A stretch of 26,423 nucleotides of DNA from CAZBWE01 sp964495465 (GTDB lineage Bacteria; Planctomycetota; Phycisphaerae; Sedimentisphaerales; Anaerobacaceae). Each line of letters opens with the position of its first letter. Position 1 is the stretch's first letter. The stretch lies in contig CAZBWE010000029.1 of the NCBI GenBank assembly GCA_964495465.1, positions 1 to 26,423 on the forward strand. The letters run 5' to 3'. A model generated the notes under the pieces. It saw only the letters and a program-made list of their open reading frames with translations. It had not been told where the DNA came from and made no database searches. Both the position numbers and the translations under genes were made by a program. Shown in pieces: positions 1-7,454 of the stretch.

Positions 1-888
1 GACCCGAACCATCCGGCACTCGCTAAATTTCCTACCGATTATTATTACGACTGGCAGTGGCAGGATGTTATCCGGCTTTATTGCAGGGCTGTGAATATGG
101 ATTCTCTGCCTGGCGAGCTGCGTCCAATTATCCAGCCAATCGACGACTGGAACCGTAACTATAAACTTGGTCTGCTGTTCGAGTGCCGTGTCGGCAGCGG
201 AAAGCTGATGCTATGCTCTGCCGATTTGGAGTCGGACATCGATAAGCGTCCGGTCGCCCGGCAGCTTCGACGAAGCATCCTCGACTATATGGCAGGTGAT
301 AATTTCAGACCGGCTGTGAATGTCTCGCCGATGCAAATTCGGGGCCTGTTGTTTGACAATCAAATTATGAGAAAGTTAGGTGCGGCGGCCAGGGCCGATG
401 AGGAAGAACCTCACAATGAGGCGGCCAAAGCAATCGACGGCAATCCCAACACATACTGGCTGACCGCAAGGCGTGACCGCGGCCGCAGGCATCCGCATGA
501 ACTGATGATTGGTTTTCCAGAGCCGGTGCCGATGAGAGGCGTTATATGTATGGCCAGACAAAATCACAGGGAACATATAGGTGATATTAACGATTACACA
601 ATCGAGGTAAGCAGCGACGGCAAAAAGTGGGAAGAAGCGGCCCGCGGCAAACTGGAATCGACCTTTGCACCGCAGGAGATAGATTTCGGCAAGACAATTA
701 CAACACGATATCTGAGATTGCGCGCATTGTCAGGATTTGGCGGTGACACGGCGTCATCACTGGCGGAACTGTGCGCTCTCTACGCAGGGGCCGAGCCATC
801 AGAAAGTGAAACGCCGACCATGCCGTATGAGAAAGTCAAAACTGCAACGGAGGAAATATTCGAAGGCGTGGATGCTCCCGGGCAGTAA
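1..888 (+). CDS. C-terminal part of a GH2-like glycoside hydrolase with a discoidin (F5/8 type C) domain
   Basis: The reading frame is open from the first base, so the 5' end lies outside the window. The first 30 or so codons read like the region after the catalytic barrel of planctomycete GH2-type enzymes (HPALAKFPTDYY followed by WQWQDVI), where a trailing galactose-binding-like fold sits. From about 376 to 785 there is a discoidin/F5-8C domain: an AIDGNPNTYW motif, then IEVSSDGKKWEE and a TRYLRLRAL strand. Such domains bind glycans. The role is probably extracellular or periplasmic polysaccharide breakdown, in keeping with the GH27 gene downstream. The catalytic residues are not in the window, so the family call rests on the tail alone. 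The gene stops at TAA 886-888 and a dispersed repeat begins almost at once. Confidence 0.7.
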   Translation, partial: DPNHPALAKFPTDYYYDWQWQDVIRLYCRAVNMDSLPGELRPIIQPIDDWNRNYKLGLLFECRVGSGKLMLCSADLESDIDKRPVARQLRRSILDYMAGDNFRPAVNVSPMQIRGLLFDNQIMRKLGAAARADEEEPHNEAAKAIDGNPNTYWLTARRDRGRRHPHELMIGFPEPVPMRGVICMARQNHREHIGDINDYTIEVSSDGKKWEEAARGKLESTFAPQEIDFGKTITTRYLRLRALSGFGGDTASSLAELCALYAGAEPSESETPTMPYEKVKTATEEIFEGVDAPGQ

Positions 889-893
889 ACAGT

Positions 894-962
894 GAAAAAT
901 CCGAAATACGAATATCTAAATTCTAAACAATATCAAAATACAAAATTCAAATTTTCAAAACA
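894..962. repeat. AT-rich quasi-periodic word repeat (family A)
   Basis: This stretch just after the stop codon is made of variations on short words such as AAATCCGAAATACGAA, TCTAAATTCTAAAC and CAAAATACAAAATTC. It has no reading frame and is unlike the GC-richer genes around it. A related block, built from GATTTCCGATTTCCG-like words, lies inside mrdA at 12855-12892. The repeat character is visible directly. Membership of a genome-wide dispersed family is inferred. Confidence 0.55.
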
Positions 963-1119
963 TAATCCAAGATAAAAGAAGAAAATAAAGGTAAGTCCAC
1001 GGCAAAACGCGGTGCGAAATATTTTTAGCTTGCTTTTGTCGATAATATAAGCAATAATACCACCGTCAAAAATATTACAGGAATTAACAATAACAATTAG
1101 ATGAAAAGGAGGTCGCTGA

Positions 1120-2082
1120 ATGATTACGGAAATAACGACACAACAGCTCAACACCAAGAGCTTCATCGATGAAAAAGTCAAAGAAATCAGGGACACGGTC
1201 GGAAATGGAACGGCAATCAATGCCCTTTCGGGAGGGGTAGATTCATCCACGGTCACGATGCTCGGACACCGTGCACTGGGTAAGAATCTCAAGACCGTTT
1301 TTATAGAAAACGGCCTGATGCGGGAGGGTGAAGGAGAGCAGGTCGTCAGATTTTTCAGGAAACTCGGCGTGCCAGTCGAAATAGTCGATGCTCATAAGGA
1401 GTTCTTCTCAGCATTAAAGGGAATCACTGACCCCGAGGAAAAACGCGAAGCCATTACACAGACCTTTTATAAAAACGTATTCGGACGCATTGTCAGAGAA
1501 AGCGGAGCAAAATACCTTTTGCAGGGGACTATCCTGACGGATGTTGATGAGACCGTGGCAGGTATCAAACGGCAGCATAATGTCTTCGAACAACTTGGCA
1601 TCGACCCGCAAGAGGCCTTCGGCTATTATATAATCGAGCCGCTGATTCAGGTCCGCAAAGACGGGGTCAGAAAAATAGGCAAGGCGCTGGGGTTACCGTC
1701 CGAGCTTTTCGAGCGGATGCCGTTTCCTGGGCCGGCACTGGCTGCACGTGTGATTGGCGAGGTTACGCCGGAACGCATCGAGACCGTTCGTATGGCGACG
1801 GTCATTATCGAACAACTGCTGAAAGACACCGGTGCGTTTCAGTATATGGCGATTCTTCACGAAGACCGCGTGACCGGTATGCGCGACGGCAAGCGCGATT
1901 TCGGTCAGCAGATAGAGGTGCGCTGCTGGGACAGCGTCGATGCGCGGACGGCAACGCCGACAAGACTGCCGTTCGAGATGCTCGAAAGTATCGCCGATGA
2001 GATTATCCGCAATGTGCCGGGCGTCGTTAGCGTTACGTATAACATAGCAACGAAACCACCATCTACAATCGAGGCAATTTAA
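1120..2082 (+). CDS. Stand-alone GMP-synthase-type ATP pyrophosphatase (GuaA C-terminal part), divergent
   Basis: The 320-residue protein corresponds to the ATP-pyrophosphatase and dimerisation domains of GMP synthase, which adenylates XMP and aminates it to GMP. The PP-loop SGGVDSS is at residues 37-43, and FPGPALAARVIGEVT matches the conserved FPGPGLA-GEV segment. The end KPPSTIEAI resembles the family's KPPATIEWE. The N-terminal glutamine amidotransferase domain of usual bacterial GuaA (about 190 residues) is missing. Position 1 follows a strong AGGAGGT at 1107-1113, so the start is secure and this is not a truncated fusion. Archaea split these domains into two genes, but no amidotransferase gene is next to it here. 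Several motif positions differ from canonical GuaA: the usual RHPFPGPGL is ERMPFPGPAL, and the usual MTADWARLP region is RTATPTRLP. It may be a paralogue with another substrate. Confidence 0.75.
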   Translation: MITEITTQQLNTKSFIDEKVKEIRDTVGNGTAINALSGGVDSSTVTMLGHRALGKNLKTVFIENGLMREGEGEQVVRFFRKLGVPVEIVDAHKEFFSALKGITDPEEKREAITQTFYKNVFGRIVRESGAKYLLQGTILTDVDETVAGIKRQHNVFEQLGIDPQEAFGYYIIEPLIQVRKDGVRKIGKALGLPSELFERMPFPGPALAARVIGEVTPERIETVRMATVIIEQLLKDTGAFQYMAILHEDRVTGMRDGKRDFGQQIEVRCWDSVDARTATPTRLPFEMLESIADEIIRNVPGVVSVTYNIATKPPSTIEAI

Positions 2083-2128
2083 GGTAGCGGGCTTGAGTTA
2101 TAACTACAAACAGCCATATCGATATTCG

Positions 2129-2158
2129 TTGACAAGCGGGTAGTACCATAAGTATAAT
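2129..2158 (+). promoter_or_regulatory. Sigma70-type promoter of the metallophosphoesterase-like gene
   Basis: A perfect TTGACA (2129-2134) and a perfect TATAAT (2153-2158) are separated by 18 bases. The predicted start is near 2165, giving a leader of about 60 bases before the GTG start at 2227. It is the closest match to the sigma70 consensus in the window and suggests the gene is transcribed independently of the upstream ATP-pyrophosphatase gene. Confidence 0.65.
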
Positions 2159-2226
2159 CTGAACCGCAGCGCCATATAGACGAACTTAATTATTCGAGGC
2201 AAAAAAATTATCAGGAGTGTAAATCA

Positions 2227-3369
2227 GTGGCCGAATCATACAGAAACTTACAGAGAAAAACATTGTGGCGGAATAGCGTAATCTTTCTGAGCTTGCTGGT
2301 GGTGCTTCTTTTGTACGGAATACCTGAAACAGCCGCGAAAGATGATATCTCAAGCACTCAACAGGAAACAACTGCCAAAAAATCCTGGACGTTCGTAAGC
2401 ACCCCGGACTTCTTCAATTTCGATGTTCCCAATCCGTGGCCTCAGTGGGACGCTGCTGTTGACTGGTATCTGGAGCAGGTGAAGTCGGAAAAACCGGATT
2501 TTGTTCTGATAATCGGCGACCTGGTCAACGGGCACTGGTGGGACGGGCCCAAGTGCATCGAACAGATGGGAGCACTATACTACACGGGATGGATTCGCCG
2601 AATGGAAGCACACAACCTGAAATACTACGTTGGCGTCGGCGACCATGAGCTTGGTGACGACCCCTGGCCGCAGGAAAAAATCGTATTAGTGCCGCATTTC
2701 GAGCGGGTCTTTGCCGGTCATCTGAATATGCCAAAAAACGGGCCGGAGGGGAAGAAGGGCTTGGCCTACTATGTTCTGCACAAAAATGTCCTGCTCGTTA
2801 CAGTAGAAACATTTGAGGTGCAGGACGGCAAGATGAATACGAGTGTGCTCGGTGAACAGCTCGAATGGCTCAGAAATGTGCTGACCGAGCATAAAGACGC
2901 TGACCATATCATTGTTCAGGGGCATATTCCTGTATTCGGCGAGGTCAAGAGCCGGTCATCCAGCAAATTGATGATTGAAGGAGGAAAAAAGAGCGAGTTC
3001 TGGCAGGTTATGAAAGAAGCAGGCGTTGACCTGTATCTCTGCGGAGAGCACCACGCTGTTACAGTGAGCGAATCGGACGGAATCTGGCAGATTGTGCACG
3101 GCTCATCCTGGGGCCGCGAGATTGTAGATACGCAGGACTACCTTGTCGGCAGAGTTCTTCCGGACAGCTTACACCTCGAAATGAAAAGCTTTCCTATGCA
3201 GGCCAAGGGAGACTATATGTGGAACCTTCATAAAGATAAAGGTCCAAGAGAAATCGTAGAGATACCAGAACAGACAATGAAAGAAGGACCGAAGACCATA
3301 GGGACACTGACAATTCAGAAGTCCAAAAACGGTAAACAGTATCTAAACCGCACGGGTGTATTTCAATAA
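2227..3369 (+). CDS. Membrane-anchored calcineurin-like metallophosphoesterase with substituted metal ligands
   Basis: The GTG start at 2227 follows AGGAG at 2213-2217. An N-terminal hydrophobic segment (about residues 17-30) suggests a signal peptide or anchor, so the enzyme domain would be outside the cytoplasm. The calcineurin-like fold is recognisable in order: PDFFN (61-64) in place of D-X-H, GDLVNG (97-102), GDHE (138-141) in place of GNHE/D, QGHIPV (231-236), and GEHH (273-276) in place of GHXH. Thus the histidine of motif I is phenylalanine, the asparagine of motif III is aspartate, and the first histidine of motif V is glutamate. The family normally hydrolyses phosphoesters with two metal ions. 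Here metal binding and activity are uncertain. It has its own near-consensus promoter. The neighbouring glycoside hydrolases suggest a part in extracellular substrate use, but the substrate is unknown. Confidence 0.75.
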   Translation: MAESYRNLQRKTLWRNSVIFLSLLVVLLLYGIPETAAKDDISSTQQETTAKKSWTFVSTPDFFNFDVPNPWPQWDAAVDWYLEQVKSEKPDFVLIIGDLVNGHWWDGPKCIEQMGALYYTGWIRRMEAHNLKYYVGVGDHELGDDPWPQEKIVLVPHFERVFAGHLNMPKNGPEGKKGLAYYVLHKNVLLVTVETFEVQDGKMNTSVLGEQLEWLRNVLTEHKDADHIIVQGHIPVFGEVKSRSSSKLMIEGGKKSEFWQVMKEAGVDLYLCGEHHAVTVSESDGIWQIVHGSSWGREIVDTQDYLVGRVLPDSLHLEMKSFPMQAKGDYMWNLHKDKGPREIVEIPEQTMKEGPKTIGTLTIQKSKNGKQYLNRTGVFQ

Positions 3370-3486
3370 AATAAGTAATCTCTTTGCATATAATATTTGA
3401 ACGAAAATGCTTTGCGCCCGACACCGTCGGTTTCCCGGTCGTTAGCAGAGATTCTGGATTTTAGTAGTCAAAGGAAAGAGAAAGCT

Positions 3487-4746
3487 ATGAAAGCAAATCG
3501 ATGCAAACAGACGTGTTCCGGCATATATACCATAATACTCGTCATAGTTCTTGTTATTATCACGGGGTGTTCAACGGACAAACAACAAGTGAATGTCAGC
3601 GAACAATCGCAGTCGCCCGTCTCCGGTGAGTCCAGGAAATTCGAAGGTCTGGCACTGACACCACCTATGGGATGGAACACATGGAATACCTTCGGCACAA
3701 ATATCAACGAGCAGTTAATCAAAGAAACGGCAGAGGCACTGATATCCAGCGGGATGCAGGAAGCCGGTTATATCTATATTGTGCTTGATGATGCATGGTC
3801 GGCCAAGGAAAGAGACTCTCAGGGTCATCTCGTCGGCGACCCCAAAAAGTTTCCGGGCGGGATGAAGGCCCTGGGCGATTATCTTCATAAGATGGGATTC
3901 AAATTCGGTATTTATAACTGTGCAGGCAACAAGACATGTGCCGGTTATCCGGGCGGACGCGGACACGAGTATGAGGACGCCAGAACTTATGCATCCTGGG
4001 GCGTAGATTATCTGAAGTACGACTGGTGCAATCATGGGACGGCTGATGCAAAAGAAACCTATAAAACGATGCGCGATGCATTGTATGCAGCGGGAAGGCC
4101 AATTATATTCAGTCTCTGTGAGTGGGGTAATAATAAACCGTGGCTGTGGGCAAAGGATATCGGTCATCTGTGGCGGACAACAGGAGATATTGCGCCCTGC
4201 TGGGACTGCCGAAAACAATGGTCAATGGGCTGGAAAATCATCCTTGATTCACAAGTGGGACTGGAAAAGTACGCCGGGCCTGACCATTGGAACGACCCCG
4301 ATATGATGGAAGTGGGAAATGACGGTCTTTCTCCGGCAGAATCAAGGGCACACTTCAGCCTTTGGTGTATCCTGGCGGCACCTTTGATGGCGGGCAACGA
4401 TGTCAGAACAATGCCCGATGAGATTCGTAATATCCTCACAAATAAAGAAGTAATCGCGATTGACCAGGACCCGCTGGGAAAACAGGGCTACAAATTCAAG
4501 GCCGAGGCAGGAAAAGAAATATGGGTAAAAGAACTATCAAGGGGTGGGTGGGGAGTATGTGTTTTGAATACCAGTGATATTTCGGCGAAAACTATCATCA
4601 ACTGGAAAGACCTGACATTTCTGAAAGGGACCTATCAGGTTCGCGACTTGTGGCAGAAAAAGAATATCGGCACAACTAACAACGATTTTGCCGGTGAAGT
4701 TGCTTCGCATGATGTGATTCTGTTTAAGTTAAGCCCGCTTGAATAA
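3487..4746 (+). CDS. GH27 alpha-galactosidase, lipoprotein
   Basis: This 419-residue enzyme releases terminal alpha-galactose. I chose ATG 3487 because AGGAAAG (3472-3478) precedes it and because it gives a good lipoprotein signal: a hydrophobic run at residues 13-25, then IITGC with Cys28. An in-frame TTG at 3397 would add 30 unlikely residues. GH27 hallmarks are LTPPMGWNTWNTFG (57-70), DDAW (101-104), YLKYDW with the nucleophile Asp179, and WNDPDMMEVGN (268-278), which holds the acid/base aspartate. A C-terminal beta-sandwich follows (WVKELSRGGWGVCVLN region). The length is normal for bacterial GH27. Lipidation would place it on a membrane facing the periplasm. It sits with a GH2-like gene upstream, which fits a small galactoside-degrading locus. 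Confidence 0.9.
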   Translation: MKANRCKQTCSGIYTIILVIVLVIITGCSTDKQQVNVSEQSQSPVSGESRKFEGLALTPPMGWNTWNTFGTNINEQLIKETAEALISSGMQEAGYIYIVLDDAWSAKERDSQGHLVGDPKKFPGGMKALGDYLHKMGFKFGIYNCAGNKTCAGYPGGRGHEYEDARTYASWGVDYLKYDWCNHGTADAKETYKTMRDALYAAGRPIIFSLCEWGNNKPWLWAKDIGHLWRTTGDIAPCWDCRKQWSMGWKIILDSQVGLEKYAGPDHWNDPDMMEVGNDGLSPAESRAHFSLWCILAAPLMAGNDVRTMPDEIRNILTNKEVIAIDQDPLGKQGYKFKAEAGKEIWVKELSRGGWGVCVLNTSDISAKTIINWKDLTFLKGTYQVRDLWQKKNIGTTNNDFAGEVASHDVILFKLSPLE

Positions 4747-4812
4747 ACTGCCTGATGTTTCACTGATAACCAAATAGAAAGTAAGAATAGAAAGAACAGA
4801 ACGGCTGCTTCG

Positions 4813-5328
4813 GTGATTAGTATCACTTTGATAACAACAATGGTGCCGATGGATGTATATGGCACATCCGGTGATAACCACTGGCCGACGTGGCGCGGGC
4901 CTGACGGCACAGGTGCGGCTAAAAACGGCAATCCGCCCATTAACTGGAGCGAGACGGAAAATATCAAGTGGAAGGTGGAGGTGCCGGGAGAGAGCGTGTC
5001 ATCGCCGCTTCTATATGGTGATAAGCTTTATTTCTGCAGCGTTAATAAAGCTGAGATTTCCTGCTACCAGGCAGAGACCGGCAAGGCCCACTTTGTGCAA
5101 CAGGAGCTCGATGGATTGGGAGATATTTATTCATCGCCGGTCGGGGCAGCCGACAGGGTGTATTTTTTCAGCAGAAACGGAGCGGCAAAGGTTATCAGGC
5201 ACTCGGACAAGTTCGAGGTCCTGGCAACAAATAAACTCGATGATGAATTTTCCGCCTCGCCTGCTATTGTCGCCGATGAGCTGTATCTGAAAGGTAAAGA
5301 GCATTTCTACTGTATTGCCAGGCAGTGA
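4813..5328 (+). CDS. Collapsed PQQ-type beta-propeller protein (probable remnant)
   Basis: The frame encodes about 170 residues. The start of a planctomycete BamB/PQQ-like propeller is clear (HWPTWRGPDGTG, then WSETENIKWKVEVPG), and so is its end (ASPAIVADELYL and HFYCIARQ). In between there are only about three blade motifs (SSPLLYGDKLYF, SSPVGAADRVYF, ASPAIVADELYL). Relatives normally have around 400 residues and seven or eight blades. The simplest explanation is an internal deletion between similar blade repeats. The 5' end is also poor. GTG 4813 has no Shine-Dalgarno sequence, and the upstream frame stays open to TGA 4753 without an ATG. The expected signal peptide is weak. It may be decaying, or a miniature protein that is still made. 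Confidence 0.6.
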   Translation: MISITLITTMVPMDVYGTSGDNHWPTWRGPDGTGAAKNGNPPINWSETENIKWKVEVPGESVSSPLLYGDKLYFCSVNKAEISCYQAETGKAHFVQQELDGLGDIYSSPVGAADRVYFFSRNGAAKVIRHSDKFEVLATNKLDDEFSASPAIVADELYLKGKEHFYCIARQ

Positions 5329-5415
5329 CAATACGCAAGGATTAATGACAAATCAAATTCGCTGAAAAAATAGAAAGACAATTTGTAAATTCACAGTTAT
5401 TTGTATAAAAAGACT

Positions 5416-5516
5416 GTGGGTCATCTCGACCGGAGTTTCGACTTGTCGAGACGAAGTGGAGAAACCTATTCATAAACAGATTTCTCGACTCGCCTTCGGC
5501 TCGCTTGAAATGACAC
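5416..5516. repeat. Dispersed palindromic repeat element, MITE-like
   Basis: This block of about 100 bp differs in composition from the AT-rich DNA around it. Its ends form an imperfect inverted repeat: GGGTCATCTCGACC on the left, and GTGTCATTTCAAGC when the right end is read on the other strand. Inside are smaller stems, such as GTTTCGAC-TT-GTCGAGAC and GCC-TTC-GGC. It has no reading frame. It resembles the TCATTTCGAG-type intergenic elements seen in many bacterial genomes. Copy number cannot be judged from one window. Confidence 0.5.
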
Positions 5517-5706
5517 TCTTTTTAGAGTCTTCAACAGAACAAATTCACAAAAGAATGTTAAAAATCATAATAGACAACAAAAAAATATATAGTCCGAAAA
5601 ATGGGTGAATCGGCCGTAAACAAAGCAATACGAGTAAATTAGACCATCCTTATAACAGTCCTATAAAAAAATCTTCAAAAAATTCTAAAAAAATGGGATT
5701 TGTTTG
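5517..5706. other. AT-rich intergenic DNA before the mraZ promoter
   Basis: Together with the repeat before it, this forms the largest gene-free stretch (5329-5769). It contains many A/T runs and no frame with coding character on either strand. There is a small palindrome, ACTCTTTTTAGAGT, near 5515-5528. The A-tracts just before the promoter could act as an UP element or a bent region. I see no further structure. Confidence 0.4.
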
Positions 5707-5734
5707 TTGACGAAGTGGCAGAAAGTGGTAAAAT
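5707..5734 (+). promoter_or_regulatory. mraZ / dcw-remnant promoter
   Basis: TTGACG (5707-5712) and TAAAAT (5729-5734) are spaced by 16 bases. A-rich DNA lies upstream. The predicted transcript starts near 5741 and gives a leader of about 29 bases to the mraZ ATG at 5770. Its presence argues against the longer TTG-initiated reading (5704), since that would put the promoter inside the coding region. Confidence 0.55.
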
Positions 5735-5759
5735 ATCCCAGTTATGATAGCTCAAGTGG
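5713..5759 (+). promoter_or_regulatory. Candidate MraZ-binding boxes (three AAGTGG repeats)
   Basis: AAGTGG occurs at 5713-5718, 5723-5728 and 5754-5759. The first two are exactly 10 bp apart, sit in 10-mers of the form AGTGGNANAA, and fill the spacer between -35 and -10. The third overlaps the GGAG ribosome-binding site. MraZ in other bacteria binds short direct repeats with a GTGG or TGGG core spaced by one helical turn just upstream of its own gene. The layout here therefore fits autorepression. The boxes are seen directly. Binding is inferred. Confidence 0.5.
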
Positions 5760-5769
5760 AGCAAAAACC

Positions 5770-6243
5770 ATGCTGTTATTAACAGGTGAATATGAGCACG
5801 TTGTAGATGGGAAGGGCAGGGTCCTCGTCTCCAACAAGCTCAGAAACCAAATCGACGCCGATGAGCACGGCAGCAATTTCTATCTTGTGTTCGGCTCAAA
5901 CGGGATACTTTGTCTTTATCCGGAGAAATATTTCGAGCAGATAGCCCTCGCGGTAGCGCCGCGAACGACAGCGCCCGACGAGGCGGTGGCATTCGAGCGG
6001 ATAAGCTTTGCCCTGACCAACAAGATAGAGCTGGACGGACAAGGACGGCTGCTGCTGAACGAAAAACTGCGTAAAAGAGCCGGCCTGAAAGACAAAATCA
6101 CCCTCGTCGGCGTTAGAGACCATATCGAATTGTGGAACAGCGAAAGCTGGGAACAATATCTTTCAGACAATATGGCTCAATATCAGAAACAAATGTCGCA
6201 GGCAAGGCAGATAGTCCTGCAGAAACAGAATGAGGAACTTTGA
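5770..6243 (+). CDS. mraZ: MraZ, transcriptional regulator of the division and cell wall cluster
   Basis: This is a 157-residue DNA-binding protein with two SpoVT-AbrB-type half-domains: LLLTGEYEHVVDGKGRVLV (residues 2-20), and a second with NKIELDGQGRLLL near 85-97. The DGKGR and DGQGR turns mark the duplicated swapped-hairpin fold. MraZ forms ring-shaped oligomers and normally represses its own operon. The start at 5770 is chosen because the family begins MLLLTGEY-like, GGAG lies at 5758-5761, and the promoter lies just upstream. It heads the plus-strand wall cluster. Its last 14 bases overlap the longest reading of the next small gene, which suggests translational coupling. Confidence 0.93.
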   Translation: MLLLTGEYEHVVDGKGRVLVSNKLRNQIDADEHGSNFYLVFGSNGILCLYPEKYFEQIALAVAPRTTAPDEAVAFERISFALTNKIELDGQGRLLLNEKLRKRAGLKDKITLVGVRDHIELWNSESWEQYLSDNMAQYQKQMSQARQIVLQKQNEEL

Positions 6244-6472
6244 CTTAAGATACGGTGGTAAAATGTTAGAAGGGGAATGGAATCATTGTCGGATTGTAGG
6301 GGAAAGTCTCAACGGCGAAAGAGAGGTTGACGAACAAACGTTTGCCTCGCTGGCGATTCTTTCCGAGCGGCTGGAGCGATTGAGCGGGCTTGACAGCGTC
6401 TTTTCCGAGGTCGAATTTTCACCCGCCGTTCAGGAACTTAAAAGTCAACGAAACGCCGTCACAGTGAGCTAA
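6230..6472 (+). CDS. Small unknown protein between mraZ and rsmH
   Basis: The frame encodes 80 residues from ATG 6230, overlapping mraZ by 14 bases, or 69 residues from ATG 6263, which is preceded by GGTGG at 6254-6258. It is soluble and acidic with no membrane segment. It has an amphipathic helical stretch (FASLAILSERLERLSGL) and ends in a short polar tail. I do not recognise a family. Its position between two tightly conserved genes, and codon use like theirs, suggest a real gene of the operon. A regulator or adaptor of the cluster is possible, but nothing in the sequence shows a function. Confidence 0.6.
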   Translation: MRNFDLRYGGKMLEGEWNHCRIVGESLNGEREVDEQTFASLAILSERLERLSGLDSVFSEVEFSPAVQELKSQRNAVTVS

Positions 6473-6520
6473 GGCGTGCTATCCGGCCAGTATTGGTTCG
6501 CCGGACGTGATATAAAAGAA

Positions 6521-7426
6521 GTGAATGGTCCGATAGTAGAACATATTCCGGTTCTTGCGGAGACGTTAGCCGAACAGATAACGTTGCCGCCGGATGGGGT
6601 AATGGTAGATGCGACCACAGGACAGGGAGGTCATAGTTATCTGTTCGGAAAAACCCTGGGCCCTGAAGGAGTATTGATTGGTCTTGACGTTGACAAGGAA
6701 GCAATCCAAAGGGCCCAATTTATTTTAAAAGACCTTGCGTGCAGGATAATTTTACTTCACTGCAATTTTTCCCAAATCAGCGAGCAAATTAGCAAACAGG
6801 GAATAGAAAAGGTGAATTTTATATTAGCGGATTTAGGAGTGAGCTCAACCCAGCTGGCCAATGCTGATATGGGCCTGAGTTTTCTTGAAGATATGCCGCT
6901 GGATATGAGAATTGATAAAAGATTAAAGACCACTGCTGCCGATATAGTAAAAAGTGCTGACGAAGAAACTTTAGCTGATTTGATTTACAAATTCGGCGAG
7001 GACAGGCGTTCGCGACGGATAGCACGTTTTATAGTCCGTCAGCGAGAAAATGAGCAGATAAATACGACCCGTGAGCTGGCGGCGGTAGTTTGCAGGGCCC
7101 TGGGCCGGCCGGAGCGAAAACGATGGTCGAGAATACACCCGGCAACAAGGACCTTCCAGGCACTGAGAATTGCTGTCAATAATGAGCTTGAGAACCTTGA
7201 GAAACTGCTTGTAAGTGCCGCCAGATTACTGAAGAAAAAGGGACATATTGCAATCATCAGCTTTCATAGCTTAGAAGACAGATTGGTAAAGAACAATTTT
7301 AAGCAAAATGAAAATGAGGGGATTTACAGAGTAATAACGAAAAAACCGATTGTGCCGGCACAAGAGGAAATTGCCAGGAACCGGCGAGCAAGAAGCGCAA
7401 AGCTGAGGATTGCACAAAAGAGGTAA
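6521..7426 (+). CDS. rsmH: RsmH (MraW), 16S rRNA (cytosine-1402 N4) methyltransferase
   Basis: The enzyme methylates N4 of C1402 in 16S rRNA in the ribosomal P site, using S-adenosylmethionine. Taking GTG 6521 gives 301 residues beginning MNGPIVEHIPVLAETL, which matches the family's usual start. An earlier GTG at 6476 adds 15 residues unlike the family and has no ribosome-binding site. Motifs include the SAM-binding DATTGQGGHS (30-39), LADLGVSSTQL, DMPLDMRID, the substrate-domain HPATRTFQALRIAVNNEL, and the C-terminal IISFHSLEDRLVK. It lies in its usual place after mraZ, apart from the small gene between them. Confidence 0.94.
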   Translation: MNGPIVEHIPVLAETLAEQITLPPDGVMVDATTGQGGHSYLFGKTLGPEGVLIGLDVDKEAIQRAQFILKDLACRIILLHCNFSQISEQISKQGIEKVNFILADLGVSSTQLANADMGLSFLEDMPLDMRIDKRLKTTAADIVKSADEETLADLIYKFGEDRRSRRIARFIVRQRENEQINTTRELAAVVCRALGRPERKRWSRIHPATRTFQALRIAVNNELENLEKLLVSAARLLKKKGHIAIISFHSLEDRLVKNNFKQNENEGIYRVITKKPIVPAQEEIARNRRARSAKLRIAQKR

Positions 7427-7454
7427 GATAGAAATTGAAAATGGAGTTTTCACC

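Noticed and set aside
1030..1065. A promoter for the ATP-pyrophosphatase gene (TTGCTT with AATAAT)
   Set aside because: Both boxes match poorly and overlap a small inverted repeat, so I could not support it.
3397..3486. A 30-residue extension of the alpha-galactosidase
   Set aside because: It starts with TTG, has no ribosome-binding site, and hides the lipoprotein signal that ATG 3487 gives.
3715..4218. A 167-residue antisense frame in the alpha-galactosidase
   Set aside because: It is the complement of a well-supported gene and has no domain or ribosome-binding site. The same holds for other long antisense frames in mreB, tig and lnt.
5454..5459. A fourth AAGTGG as MraZ box
   Set aside because: It lies in the dispersed element 250 bases from the promoter and without a partner at 10-bp spacing, so chance is likely.
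5704..5769. A TTG-initiated extension of mraZ
   Set aside because: It would contain the promoter and adds residues foreign to MraZ, which normally starts MLLLTGEY-like.
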